NCBI RefSeq assembly: GCF_004323635.1
Contig: NZ_CP036515.1
Span: 1,254,501-1,318,500, forward strand
Direction of reading: 5' to 3'
DNA: 64,000 nucleotides
Source of the DNA: Lichenihabitans psoromatis
GTDB lineage: Bacteria; Pseudomonadota; Alphaproteobacteria; Rhizobiales; Beijerinckiaceae
Both the position numbers and the translations under genes were made by a program. Shown in pieces: positions 35,116-43,498 of the stretch (its first letter is position 1; each line of letters starts with the position of its first letter). The notes below the pieces were generated by a model that searched no databases, was not told the origin of the DNA, and was given only the letters and a program-made list of their open reading frames with translations.

Positions 35116-37767
35116 TTGCCGGATCAAAAGGACGCAACACCGGGCCGCATCGACCGTCTGATCGGTCGGGCTCTTTGGACGCTGCGGTTCGAACGGCTAT
35201 GGCCCGCGATCGTTCTCGCGGCCGGTTTGGTGGCTCTGTTCGTCACGCTGTCGTGGCTCGGTGTTTGGGTTGTGGCGCCGAGAATCGTTCGGATTGCGGG
35301 TGTTTTGGCGATCCTCGGCGGTCTGGGTTGGGCGGCCGTTCTGGCTTATCGGGCAGCGTGGCCGACCCGGTCCGAGGCCCTGAACCGTCTCGACCGGGAT
35401 TCGGGATCGAAGCATCGGCCAGTTTCGGCGGCGGCAGATCACTTGGCGAACCACGGCAGTGATCCGACCACGCGCGCGTTGTGGGAGGTCTATCGCAAGC
35501 GGCTCGAGGGCACGGTCGCGCGCATCCGGGTGGCGCGCCCCTCCCCGCGCATGGTCGATCGCGATCCGTTCGCGTTGCGGGCGCTGGCGCTTTTGGCGCT
35601 GGTCGCGGCCGCTTTCGTGGCGGGAGCCGATCGGGACAGCCTGTTGGGAACGGCGTTCGATTGGCGCGGCACCACCGGCGCGGCTGGTCCCGGCTTTCGC
35701 GTGGATGCCTGGATCGATCCGCCCCTCTATACAGGCCGGCCACCCGTGGTTCTGGTTGGTCCTGACCATCCCGTCACGCAAAACCAGACCGTGACGGCGC
35801 CGGCTCATTCGACTGTCGTGATCCGTTGGTCCGGCACGGGGCGCGTCGATGTGGCGTCCGACCCTGGGCTCAAGGCAGACGCTCCCGTTCAGACGGCGCA
35901 AGGCAGTGCTTCGCCGGCGGCGTCCGACCGCCTCGGTGCCTCGGCCTCTGCCGGGGGGACCGAAAAGGGTTCGGCCAAGCCGGAGGGTCCCGAGAAGAGG
36001 TTCACCCTCACCCGCAATGCGACGCTGACGCTTACCCATGACGGGACGAGCTTGGGATCGGTCGCCCTGCAGGCCATTCCCGACATGCCGCCCACCATTG
36101 CGCTGATCGGCAAGCCGGAGCCGGCCTCTCGCGGAGGCCTGACGCTGAACTACAAGATCGACGACGATTATGGCGTCACAGGCGCTGAAGCCTCTTTCAC
36201 CGATCCCGCCGTGAACGGAACGCCGATCGCGGGTCGCTCGCTCGTTCCGCCTCCCCGCCTGACGTTGTCTTTGCCTGCGACGGCCGGCGGCCTTGGGACG
36301 GGCCAGACCAAGGGCGATCTTTCCGACCATCCTTGGGCCGGCGCCGAAGTCTCGATGGTGCTCAGCGTCAAGGACGAGGGCGGCAATGTCGGCATGAGCG
36401 CGCCGGTCCGCATAGTGCTACCCGTCCGCGTCTTCACCAAGCCGCTGGCACGTGCCCTTGTCGAGCAGCGGCAGGCTCTGGTGTTCGATCCGGATCATCG
36501 CGATGGCGTCGCGACCGCGCTCGACGCCCTGATGATCGCCCCGGACGACTTCGGCACGACGAAAGCAATCTATCTTGGGCTTTACACGGCGCGGCAGCGG
36601 CTCGACAGCGCTCGGACCGACCAGGACCTCATCGACCTCTCCGACTATCTCTGGCAGATGGCGCTGCGGATCGAGGATGGTGACCTGACACAGGCGCAGC
36701 AGGATTTGCGCGCGGCTGAACAGGCCTTGCGCGAGGCGATGGACAAGGGCGCCTCCCCCGACGAGATCAAGAAACTGACCGACAATCTGCGCCAGCAGAT
36801 GGACAAGCTGCTGGCCGAAATGATGCAGCAGGAGAAGGGTGAGCAGCAGCAAGGCGAGGCCAATCCGAATGTCAAGATGGTCACGCCGAAGGATCTTGCG
36901 CAGATGATGAAGCGCATGGAGGATGCGGCGCGAACCGGCGACATGGCCGAAGCGCAGCGGCTACTCGACCAACTCCAAGGCATTCTGGACAATTTGAAAA
37001 CCGCAAAGAAAAGGTCGGCCGGCGATCAAGCGGCGCGCGAGATGAACCGCCAAATGAGCGAACTCGACCGGATGACGCGGGACCAGCAGGCGGTGCGCGA
37101 CAAGACGTTTCAGCAAGGCAAGACCCGTCGTTCGCCGCCGAGCGGATCGCCGCAATCCGGTGACCAGCAGATGGGACAAGGCGCCGACCCGGACGACGAC
37201 AGCGGCGACATGGAGGACCAGTCCGCCGACAACGAGAAACCCTCCGACCAGCCTGGCGACCAGCAGGCGCAGGAGGATCTGAAGCAGCAGCAGCAAGCGC
37301 TTCGGCAGCGGCTCGACGACCTCCAGAAGAAAATGCATGATCTCGGCATGAAAGGTGAGCAAGGGCTCGACGATGCCGAGAGCGCCATGAAGGATGCGGA
37401 AGGCGCCTTGTCCAAGGGCAATGGCAGTAGCAACCGTCAGGCCGTCGAGGCGCAGGGACGTGCGCTTGAAGGGTTGCAGAAGGGCGCCAATGGTCTGGCG
37501 CAACAGATGGCGCAAGGGCAATCCGACCAGGATGGAGACGGCCAGGGCGGAACGACCGGCCAGGGCATGGCCAATGGCAGCGACACCGATCCGCTCGGCC
37601 GCCAGCGTGGCGGACGCGGCGTGGCGGAGACACGCGGCACCGAGATCGGCGAAGGCGTCGCGGCGCGCGCGCAACGAGTTCTGCAGGAGTTGCGGAAACG
37701 CCTCGGCGATCCGTCTCGCCCCCAGGAAGAGCAGGATTATCTCGAGCGGCTTCTGAAGCGGTACTGA
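35116..37767 (+). CDS. DUF4175 / TIGR02302-family membrane protein
   Basis: An ~883-residue protein typical of Rhizobiales. The N-terminal part has two transmembrane helices (AIVLAAGLVALFVTLSWLG and IAGVLAILGGLGWAAVLAY) and a third further on (ALALLALVAAAFVAGADR). Next comes a periplasmic beta-rich region with the repeated DVASDPG/ PPTIALIGKPEP/ YKIDDDYGV motifs, similar to DUF4175. The last ~350 residues are a Gln/Asp/Met-rich coiled coil (for example AQQDLRAAEQALREAMDKG and LLAEMMQQEKGEQQQ). Function is unknown. The start is uncertain: TTG 35116 has GGAGA 8 bases upstream, while TTG 35023 would add 31 basic residues. Confidence 0.85.
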   Translation: MPDQKDATPGRIDRLIGRALWTLRFERLWPAIVLAAGLVALFVTLSWLGVWVVAPRIVRIAGVLAILGGLGWAAVLAYRAAWPTRSEALNRLDRDSGSKHRPVSAAADHLANHGSDPTTRALWEVYRKRLEGTVARIRVARPSPRMVDRDPFALRALALLALVAAAFVAGADRDSLLGTAFDWRGTTGAAGPGFRVDAWIDPPLYTGRPPVVLVGPDHPVTQNQTVTAPAHSTVVIRWSGTGRVDVASDPGLKADAPVQTAQGSASPAASDRLGASASAGGTEKGSAKPEGPEKRFTLTRNATLTLTHDGTSLGSVALQAIPDMPPTIALIGKPEPASRGGLTLNYKIDDDYGVTGAEASFTDPAVNGTPIAGRSLVPPPRLTLSLPATAGGLGTGQTKGDLSDHPWAGAEVSMVLSVKDEGGNVGMSAPVRIVLPVRVFTKPLARALVEQRQALVFDPDHRDGVATALDALMIAPDDFGTTKAIYLGLYTARQRLDSARTDQDLIDLSDYLWQMALRIEDGDLTQAQQDLRAAEQALREAMDKGASPDEIKKLTDNLRQQMDKLLAEMMQQEKGEQQQGEANPNVKMVTPKDLAQMMKRMEDAARTGDMAEAQRLLDQLQGILDNLKTAKKRSAGDQAAREMNRQMSELDRMTRDQQAVRDKTFQQGKTRRSPPSGSPQSGDQQMGQGADPDDDSGDMEDQSADNEKPSDQPGDQQAQEDLKQQQQALRQRLDDLQKKMHDLGMKGEQGLDDAESAMKDAEGALSKGNGSSNRQAVEAQGRALEGLQKGANGLAQQMAQGQSDQDGDGQGGTTGQGMANGSDTDPLGRQRGGRGVAETRGTEIGEGVAARAQRVLQELRKRLGDPSRPQEEQDYLERLLKRY

Positions 37768-37797
37768 GGCGCTGCGATTGTTGGGGATGTCAGCGCC
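37768..37797 (+). terminator. Candidate stem-loop after DUF4175 gene
   Basis: GGCGCTG (37768-37774) pairs with CAGCGCC (37791-37797) around a 16-base loop right after the stop codon. There is no T-run, so it is only a weak terminator candidate. Confidence 0.3.
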
Positions 37798-37900
37798 GAC
37801 GCCCTGCCTGCGGCGATGTCACTGACCGAAGCCGGTTGACCGAGAGCTTACGGTTGGGCAACGCTTCGGGCTTCGACTGTTTCGGCCCCGGGCTCGCCTC

Positions 37901-38095
37901 ATGACTTATCTGCAAGGCAACATCGTCACGGCCGTCGCACTCGGCCTCGTGGTGGTCGTGTTGCTGGCGGGCCTCGTCAATATGATGCGGGGCGGCAGTA
38001 CGAATACGTCGCAGCGCCTCATGCGGCTCCGGGTCGGGCTTCAATTCGTCGCCGTCGTGGTCATCATGGGCGTGCTTTATCTCCGAGGACATTGA
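37901..38095 (+). CDS. HIG1-domain-like twin-transmembrane small protein
   Basis: A 64-residue protein with two transmembrane helices (NIVTAVALGLVVVVLLAGLVNMM and VGLQFVAVVVIMGVLYL) joined by a basic loop. The loop reads QRLMRLRVGLQ (38-48), which fits the HIG1 signature Q-x3-R-x-R-x3-Q exactly (Q38, R42, R44, Q48), after the MMRGGSTNTS turn. In mitochondria HIG1 proteins (Rcf1, HIGD1A) bind cytochrome oxidase; bacterial homologues are little studied. It ends three bases before the cobalamin adenosyltransferase start, so both are probably made from one transcript. Confidence 0.85.
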   Translation: MTYLQGNIVTAVALGLVVVVLLAGLVNMMRGGSTNTSQRLMRLRVGLQFVAVVVIMGVLYLRGH

Positions 38096-38098
38096 TCG

Positions 38099-38677
38099 AT
38101 GGTGGTGCTGAACCGCATTTACACCCGCACGGGCGACGATGGGTCGACCGCGCTCGGCAACGGCGAGCGCCGGGCCAAGTTCGATCTGCGCGTCGAGAGC
38201 TATGGTACGGTGGACGAAACCAATTCGGCGCTTGGGCTGGCGCGCCTGTCGACCGCCGATCAGCCCCAACTCGACGCAATTCTGGCCCGCATCCAGAACG
38301 ACCTCTTCGATCTCGGGGCGGATCTCGCGACACCGCCGAAAGAGGTCGAGACGTCGGGCTCCGCCTTACGGATCGTCCAGGCTCAGGTCGATCGGCTGGA
38401 GCAGGAGATCGACACGCTGAATGCCGATCTTTCGCCCTTGCGCTCCTTCGTGCTGCCGGGCGGCTCGCCTGCCGCGGCGGCGCTGCATCTCGCCCGCACG
38501 GTCTGCCGTAGGGCCGAGCGACTGATGGCGCATCTGGCCCGCATGCCGGATGAGCGGGTCAGCGATGCCGCACTGCGCTACGTGAATCGATTGTCCGATC
38601 TTCTGTTTGTCGCAGCGCGCGTCGCCAACCGAAATGGTGAAGGCGACGTGCTTTGGGTACCCGGGCAGAACCGCTGA
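38099..38677 (+). CDS. ATP:cob(I)alamin adenosyltransferase, PduO type
   Basis: A 192-residue trimeric enzyme that makes adenosylcobalamin from cob(I)alamin and ATP. The N-terminal ATP-binding signature is RIYTRTGDDGSTALGNGERRAKFD. The other conserved elements are ESYGTVDETNSALGLA, IQNDLFDLGADLATP, FVLPGGSPAAAALHLARTVCRRAER and the C-terminal YVNRLSDLLFVAARVANR. ATG 38099 follows GAGGA. It serves B12-dependent enzymes such as methylmalonyl-CoA mutase, which are outside the window. The HIG1-like gene sits directly upstream. Confidence 0.95.
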   Translation: MVVLNRIYTRTGDDGSTALGNGERRAKFDLRVESYGTVDETNSALGLARLSTADQPQLDAILARIQNDLFDLGADLATPPKEVETSGSALRIVQAQVDRLEQEIDTLNADLSPLRSFVLPGGSPAAAALHLARTVCRRAERLMAHLARMPDERVSDAALRYVNRLSDLLFVAARVANRNGEGDVLWVPGQNR

Positions 38678-38771
38678 TTCCAGCGGGGTCCCACCGCGTT
38701 GACTTGGTGTAATCCCCCCAGTACGTGTTCGAAGACGTGGCTTTCGCGCTCAATTCCCGAGGCATTTATCG

Positions 38772-39518
38772 ATGAAAATCCTGGTGCCCGTGAAGCGGGT
38801 GGTCGATTACAACGTCAAGATCCGCGTCAAGCCGGATGGGTCGGGCGTTGACCTCGCCAACGTCAAGATGTCGATGAACCCGTTCGACGAAATCGCGGTC
38901 GAAGAGGCGCTTCGCCAGAGGGAAGCCGGCAAGGCCACCGAGGTGATCGTGGTGTCGATCGGCCCGGCTCAGGCGACCGAGACTCTTCGCACCGGCCTGG
39001 CGATGGGGGCTGATCGCGGCATTCACGTGAAAGTCGATGGTCCGGTCGAACCCTTGGCGGTTGCCAAGCTTCTGCTCGGTGTCGCGAAAGAAGTCGAGCC
39101 TGGCTTGGTCATCATGGGCAAGCAGGCGATCGATGACGACTGCAACCAGACCGGTCAGATGCTCGCGGCCTTGGCCGGATGGGGTCAGGGCACGTTTGCC
39201 TCGAAGCTGGTGTTGAGCGACACGAGCGCCGACGTCACGCGCGAGGTCGATGGTGGATCGCAGACAGTTTCGCTCGCGCTTCCGGCCGTGATCACGACGG
39301 ACCTCCGCCTGAACGAGCCGCGCTACGCGAGCCTTCCCAATATCATGAAGGCCAAGAAGAAGCCGATCGAAGAGAAAAGCCCGGCCGATTATGGGGTCGA
39401 CGTGACGCCGCGCCTCACGGTGCTCAAGACGGTCGAGCCGGTCGGCCGCAAGGGTGGCGTGAAGGTGGGTTCGGTGGGCGAACTCGTGACGAAACTGACC
39501 GAGGCGGGAGTGATCTGA
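38772..39518 (+). CDS. etfB: Electron transfer flavoprotein subunit beta
   Basis: A 248-residue ETF beta subunit that binds AMP and, with EtfA/FAD, carries electrons from acyl-CoA dehydrogenases to ETF-ubiquinone oxidoreductase. It starts [19 protein letters not shown]. It has [15 protein letters not shown], the [27 protein letters not shown]-binding region, and [30 protein letters not shown], with the recognition-loop signature near [10 protein letters not shown]. The stop overlaps etfA's ATG (TGATG). Confidence 0.97.
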   Translation: MKILVPVKRVVDYNVKIRVKPDGSGVDLANVKMSMNPFDEIAVEEALRQREAGKATEVIVVSIGPAQATETLRTGLAMGADRGIHVKVDGPVEPLAVAKLLLGVAKEVEPGLVIMGKQAIDDDCNQTGQMLAALAGWGQGTFASKLVLSDTSADVTREVDGGSQTVSLALPAVITTDLRLNEPRYASLPNIMKAKKKPIEEKSPADYGVDVTPRLTVLKTVEPVGRKGGVKVGSVGELVTKLTEAGVI

Positions 39519-40465
39519 TGACCACGCTTCTTTTGGCCGAGCAGAAAGCCGGCGTTCTCAACGACATGACGTCGCGTGCTCTGACGGCCGCCAACGCGCT
39601 CGGCGCTCCCGTGCATGTGTTGGTGTTCGGCGAGGGCGCTCCGATGGCGGCTGCGACGGTCGCCAAACTCACGGGTGTCGAAAAGGTCCTGGTCGCTGAG
39701 GATGCCGCAGTCGAGCATGGCTTGGCGGAGCCGGTAACGGCCTTGCTCAAGACGCTCGCGAGCCACTATTCCGCGGTTGTCGCGCCGTCGACCGCCAGCA
39801 CCAAGAATATTCTCCCGCGCCTCGCGGCTGCGCTCGACGTGATGCAACTGTCAGACATTACGGCGGTGATCTCGCCGGATACGTTCGAGCGACCGATCTA
39901 TGCCGGAAACGCAATCCAGACCGTGCAGACGTCCGAGGCCCACAAGATCATGACGGTGCGGACGGCTGCTTTCGCGGTCACGGGCGAGAGTGGCGTGGCG
40001 GCTCCGATCGAAATGGTCGGTGGTGCCGTCGACCCAGCGCTCTCGCATTTCACCGGTGAAGCTTTGGCGACCTCGACGCGGCCAGAATTGACCTCCGCCA
40101 AAATCGTGATTTCGGGCGGTCGCGCCATGCAGAACGCCGAAAATTTCAAGACCTATATCGAGCCGATTGCCGACCGTCTCAAGGCCGCTATGGGCGCCTC
40201 CCGCGCGGCCGTGGACGCGGGTCTCGCGCCGAACGACTGGCAGGTCGGACAGACCGGCAAGGTCGTGGCTCCGGACCTTTACATCGCGGTTGGCATCTCG
40301 GGCGCGATCCAGCATCTTGCCGGCATGAAAGACTCCAAGGTGATCGTGGCGATCAACAAGGACGAGGACGCGCCGATCTTCCAGATTGCCGATTATGGGC
40401 TAGTGGCCGACCTGTTCACGGCTTTGCCCGAACTCGAGCAGGAATTGGCAAAGACAGGCCATTAA
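39518..40465 (+). CDS. etfA: Electron transfer flavoprotein subunit alpha
   Basis: A 315-residue ETF alpha subunit. The N-terminal domain starts [20 protein letters not shown]. The FAD-binding C-terminal domain has [24 protein letters not shown], then [15 protein letters not shown] [45 protein letters not shown], and [18 protein letters not shown], all classic FAD contacts. The ATG at 39518 shares a base with the etfB stop. The frame is open further upstream, inside etfB, but that part is a shadow. Confidence 0.97.
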   Translation: MTTLLLAEQKAGVLNDMTSRALTAANALGAPVHVLVFGEGAPMAAATVAKLTGVEKVLVAEDAAVEHGLAEPVTALLKTLASHYSAVVAPSTASTKNILPRLAAALDVMQLSDITAVISPDTFERPIYAGNAIQTVQTSEAHKIMTVRTAAFAVTGESGVAAPIEMVGGAVDPALSHFTGEALATSTRPELTSAKIVISGGRAMQNAENFKTYIEPIADRLKAAMGASRAAVDAGLAPNDWQVGQTGKVVAPDLYIAVGISGAIQHLAGMKDSKVIVAINKDEDAPIFQIADYGLVADLFTALPELEQELAKTGH

Positions 40466-40499
40466 CTTATGTAAACAAGACAAGCGTCGTCGTTCGCGG

Positions 40500-41390
40500 A
40501 TGGATCATAAGATGGATGAAATTCGCAAAGTCGGCGTGATCGGAGCGGGTCAGATGGGCAGCGGTATCGCCCATGTGGCGGCCGTCGCCGGCTTCGATGT
40601 CGTCCTGACCGATATCTCCGAGGAACGTCTCAAGGCGGGTCTCGCGACCATCAATGGCTATATGGCCCGGCAGGTCCAGCGCGAGCAGTTGGACGAGACC
40701 CAACGCACGGCGGCGCTTCGGCGGATCGTGTCGAGTGACCAATATTCCGGCCTCTATGATTGCGACCTCGTGATCGAGGCCGCTACTGAAAATGAAGCGA
40801 CCAAACGCAAGATCTTCACGACGCTCTGCCCGTCGCTGAAGGCGGGAGCGCTGGTGGCGTCCAACACCTCCTCGATTTCGATCACGCGGCTCGCTTCGGT
40901 CACGGATCGGCCCGAAAAATTCATTGGGATTCATTTTATGAACCCCGTTCCGCGCATGCAGCTCGTCGAGCTCATCCGCGGCATTCAGACCGACGCCGCC
41001 ACTTTCGAGTTAGCGCGCATCTTCATCGAAAAGCTGGGCAAGACCCCGACCGTCTCAGAAGACTTCCCGGCTTTTATCGTCAACCGCATCTTGCTGCCGA
41101 TGATCAACGAAGCGGTTTATACGCTGCATGAGGGTATCGGATCGGTCGACGCCATCGATACCGCGATGCGGCTCGGTGCCAATCACCCGATGGGGCCCTT
41201 ACAACTGGCCGACTTCATCGGTCTCGATACCTGTCTTGCGGTCATGCAGGTGCTGCACGAGGGGCTCGCGGATTCAAAGTACCGACCGTGCCCGTTGCTG
41301 GTCAAGTACGTCGAAGCCGGGTGGCTCGGGCGCAAGACAAACCGCGGCTTTTACGATTATCGCGGCGAAACGCCGGTCCCGACCCGCTAA
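40500..41390 (+). CDS. 3-hydroxybutyryl-CoA dehydrogenase
   Basis: A 296-residue NAD(P)-dependent 3-hydroxyacyl-CoA dehydrogenase of the HbdA/PaaH type. The Rossmann fold is VGVIGAGQMGSGIAHVAA, and LVIEAATENEATKRKIF and SNTSSISITRLAS follow. The catalytic His lies in GIHFMNPVPRMQLVELI and the catalytic Asn/Glu in NRILLPMINEAVYTLHEG. The C-terminal GPLQLADFIGLDTCL and AGWLGRKTNRGFYDY match the family signature. It lies 34 bases after etfA in the same direction, as in many alphaproteobacteria, linking it to butyryl-CoA/PHB metabolism and ETF-dependent beta-oxidation. Confidence 0.95.
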   Translation: MDHKMDEIRKVGVIGAGQMGSGIAHVAAVAGFDVVLTDISEERLKAGLATINGYMARQVQREQLDETQRTAALRRIVSSDQYSGLYDCDLVIEAATENEATKRKIFTTLCPSLKAGALVASNTSSISITRLASVTDRPEKFIGIHFMNPVPRMQLVELIRGIQTDAATFELARIFIEKLGKTPTVSEDFPAFIVNRILLPMINEAVYTLHEGIGSVDAIDTAMRLGANHPMGPLQLADFIGLDTCLAVMQVLHEGLADSKYRPCPLLVKYVEAGWLGRKTNRGFYDYRGETPVPTR

Positions 41391-41526
41391 AGCGGAGTTT
41401 TCGCGCGTCAGCATGCCGCTTTCGCTCGGAAAACACGAAGGCTTTCACAACGCCGTCATCAGGGATATGTTCGATACATCGATAGTGCTTCGGACTGTCC
41501 GGGGCTGGTACTGAAAAGGCTTTGCT

Positions 41527-42096
41527 TTGACGGTGCATGTCCATTCGAACGTCTCGCCCGAGGCCTGCCCGGCCTTAGTGCTCAATGCTGATTTTCGCCC
41601 GCTCAGCTACTACCCGCTTTCGCTCTGGTCGTGGCAGGACGCGATCAAGGCGGTGTTCCTGGATCGGGTCAATATCGTGTCGGAATATCCCAACACGGTT
41701 CGAAGCCCCAGCTTCGAGATGCGCCTGCCCTCTGTGGTGTCGCTCAAAACCTACATCAAGCCGTCGCGGAACCCGGCCTTCACCCGCTTCAATGTGTTTC
41801 TGCGGGACCGGTTCACCTGCCAATATTGCGGCGACCGGGACGATTTGACGTTCGACCACGTCATTCCGCGCTCTCGCGGTGGATCGACCACCTGGGAAAA
41901 CGTGGTCGCGGCCTGCTCATGTTGCAATCTTCGGAAGAGCGACAAGATGCCGGCCGAAGCCGAGATGTTTCCGGCCACCTATCCGTTCCAGCCGTCCGTT
42001 CACGATCTGCATCAGAACGGCCGGTTGTTTCCGCCGAACTATCTGCATCAATCCTGGTTGGATTATCTCTACTGGGATTCGATCCTGGAGCCGTAG
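41527..42096 (+). CDS. HNH endonuclease (conserved alphaproteobacterial type)
   Basis: A 189-residue protein with a zinc HNH nuclease fold. Cys98 and Cys101 (FTCQYCGD) and Cys130 and Cys133 (ACSCCN) are the zinc knuckles. Asp110-His111 (DHVIPRSRGG) and Asn125 (TTWENVV) make up the catalytic HNH core. The flanking conserved stretches, ALVLNADFRPLSYYPLSLWSWQDAI and QPSVHDLHQNGRLFPPNYLHQSWLDYLYWD, make this a chromosomal housekeeping family, not a toxin or phage enzyme. Its biological role is not established. The TTG start at 41527 has AAAGG upstream and fits homologue N-termini. A bidirectional terminator separates it from convergent sucB. Confidence 0.88.
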   Translation: MTVHVHSNVSPEACPALVLNADFRPLSYYPLSLWSWQDAIKAVFLDRVNIVSEYPNTVRSPSFEMRLPSVVSLKTYIKPSRNPAFTRFNVFLRDRFTCQYCGDRDDLTFDHVIPRSRGGSTTWENVVAACSCCNLRKSDKMPAEAEMFPATYPFQPSVHDLHQNGRLFPPNYLHQSWLDYLYWDSILEP

Positions 42097-42116
42097 CGCC
42101 CGCTGCGATCGGCAAG

Positions 42117-42155
42117 AAAAAGGGGCTCGCTCCACTGGAGCGAGGCACTTTTTTT
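42117..42155. terminator. Bidirectional rho-independent terminator between HNH gene and sucB
   Basis: CTCGCTCC (42126-42133) and GGAGCGAG (42137-42144) form an 8-bp stem with an ACT loop. A T-run (42149-42155) follows on the plus strand, and an A-run (42117-42121) gives U residues on the minus strand. It serves the convergent HNH gene and the end of the suc operon. Confidence 0.9.
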
Positions 42156-42164
42156 GATGAGGCC

Positions 42165-43415
42165 TTAGACCTCGAGCATCAGACGGGTGGGATCTTCCAG
42201 GGCTTCCTTGACGCGAACCAGGAAGGTCACGGCCTCGCGCCCGTCGACGATCCGGTGGTCATAGGATAGCGCCAGATACATCATCGGACGAATCTCCACC
42301 TTGCCGCTGATCGCCACCGGACGTTCTTGGATCTTGTGCATCCCGAGAATGCCGGACTGCGGCGCGTTCAGGATCGGCGTCGACATTAGCGAGCCGTAGA
42401 TACCGCCATTGGTGATCGTGAACGTGCCACCTTGCATGTCGGCGATGCTGAGCTGTCCGTCACGCGCGCGCTTGCCATAGCCGGCGATCGTGGTCTCGAT
42501 GGCCGCGAGGCTGAGCTGGTCCGCGTCGCGCACGACCGGCACGACGAGGCCCTTCTCGGTCCCGACCGCGATACCGATATGGTAATAGTTCTTGTAGACG
42601 AGATCGGTGCCGTCGATCTCGCCATTGACGGCTGGGATCTCCTTCAAGGCGCCTACACAAGCCTTCACGAACAGTCCCATGAAGCCAAGCTTGGCGCCGT
42701 GCTTCTTTTCGAACACGTCCTTGTAACGGGCGCGGAGCGCCATCACACCGCTCATATCGACCTCGTTGAAGGTCGTCAGCATGGCGGCGGTGTTCTGGGC
42801 GTCCTTCAAGCGGCGCGCGATCGTCTGGCGCAGCTTGGTCATGCGAACCCGCTCTTCGCGCTGAGCATCGCTCGCCGGCGAGGGAGCGCGAGGCGCTGGA
42901 ACAGGCGCTTCCGCACGGGCCGGGGCGACAGCCTGCGCGACGGGTCGAATGGCCGCCAGCACGTCGCCCTTGAGGACCTGACCACGCTTGCCCGAGCCAT
43001 CGATCCCGTTGAGGTCGATGCCATTCTCCGTACCAAGCTTGGCGGCGGACGGTGCCGGTGGCATCGTGGTCTTGGCAGCGCCGGGCTGGCTTGCGGCAGG
43101 AGCCGCTGGCGCGGCCTGCGGCTGTGCAGCGGCAGCCTTGGGGGCTTCCGCGGCGGGCTTGGCGGCGTCACCAGCCGCACCTGCCTGGATCTGACCCAGC
43201 AAGGCGCCTGGGCCGACCGTCTCGCCATCCTTCACGGTTATTTCCGACAAAACACCGGCGGCCGGAGCGTTAACTTCGAGCGTGACCTTATCGGTCTCGA
43301 GTTCCAGAAGCGGCTCGTCGGCCTTGACGGTCTCGCCGGGCTTCTTGAACCAGCGGCCAATCGTTGCCTCGGTGACGGATTCACCAAGAGTTGGAACACG
43401 AATCTCGGTTGCCAT
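42165..43415 (-). CDS. sucB: Dihydrolipoyllysine-residue succinyltransferase (E2 of 2-oxoglutarate dehydrogenase)
   Basis: A 416-residue E2 core of the 2-oxoglutarate dehydrogenase complex. The N-terminal lipoyl domain has the lipoylated Lys43 in [12 protein letters not shown]. After an Ala/Pro-rich linker (residues ~88-130) comes the peripheral subunit-binding domain ([23 protein letters not shown]), a second linker and the acyltransferase domain with the catalytic [19 protein letters not shown]. The ATG at 43415 starts the canonical [19 protein letters not shown]; the open frame runs upstream to 43700 inside sucA. It lies 83 bases after sucA, with a terminator-like hairpin in between. Confidence 0.97.
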   Translation of the reverse strand: MATEIRVPTLGESVTEATIGRWFKKPGETVKADEPLLELETDKVTLEVNAPAAGVLSEITVKDGETVGPGALLGQIQAGAAGDAAKPAAEAPKAAAAQPQAAPAAPAASQPGAAKTTMPPAPSAAKLGTENGIDLNGIDGSGKRGQVLKGDVLAAIRPVAQAVAPARAEAPVPAPRAPSPASDAQREERVRMTKLRQTIARRLKDAQNTAAMLTTFNEVDMSGVMALRARYKDVFEKKHGAKLGFMGLFVKACVGALKEIPAVNGEIDGTDLVYKNYYHIGIAVGTEKGLVVPVVRDADQLSLAAIETTIAGYGKRARDGQLSIADMQGGTFTITNGGIYGSLMSTPILNAPQSGILGMHKIQERPVAISGKVEIRPMMYLALSYDHRIVDGREAVTFLVRVKEALEDPTRLMLEV

Positions 43416-43452
43416 TACGATCGATCTCACTCTGCGCGGCTTCGAAAAACAA

Positions 43453-43481
43453 CACGCTCCCGGCTTGTGGCCGGGAGCGTG
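43453..43481 (-). terminator. Terminator-like hairpin between sucA and sucB
   Basis: CACGCTCCCGGC (43453-43464) and GCCGGGAGCGTG (43470-43481) form a perfect 12-bp stem with a 5-base loop. On the minus (transcribed) strand it is followed by TTGTTTTTC, that is, a U-rich tract. It sits inside the operon and may attenuate sucB or stabilise the upstream mRNA. Confidence 0.7.
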
Positions 43482-43498
43482 AAACATGGATCTGAGGA

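Noticed and set aside
36449..36454. CACGTG core inside the DUF4175 gene
   Set aside because: Flanks (GG..CC) do not match the parS arms.
41527..42096. HNH gene as a mobile-element, toxin or homing endonuclease
   Set aside because: No intron, immunity gene or repeats nearby, and the flanking sequence fits a conserved chromosomal alphaproteobacterial family.
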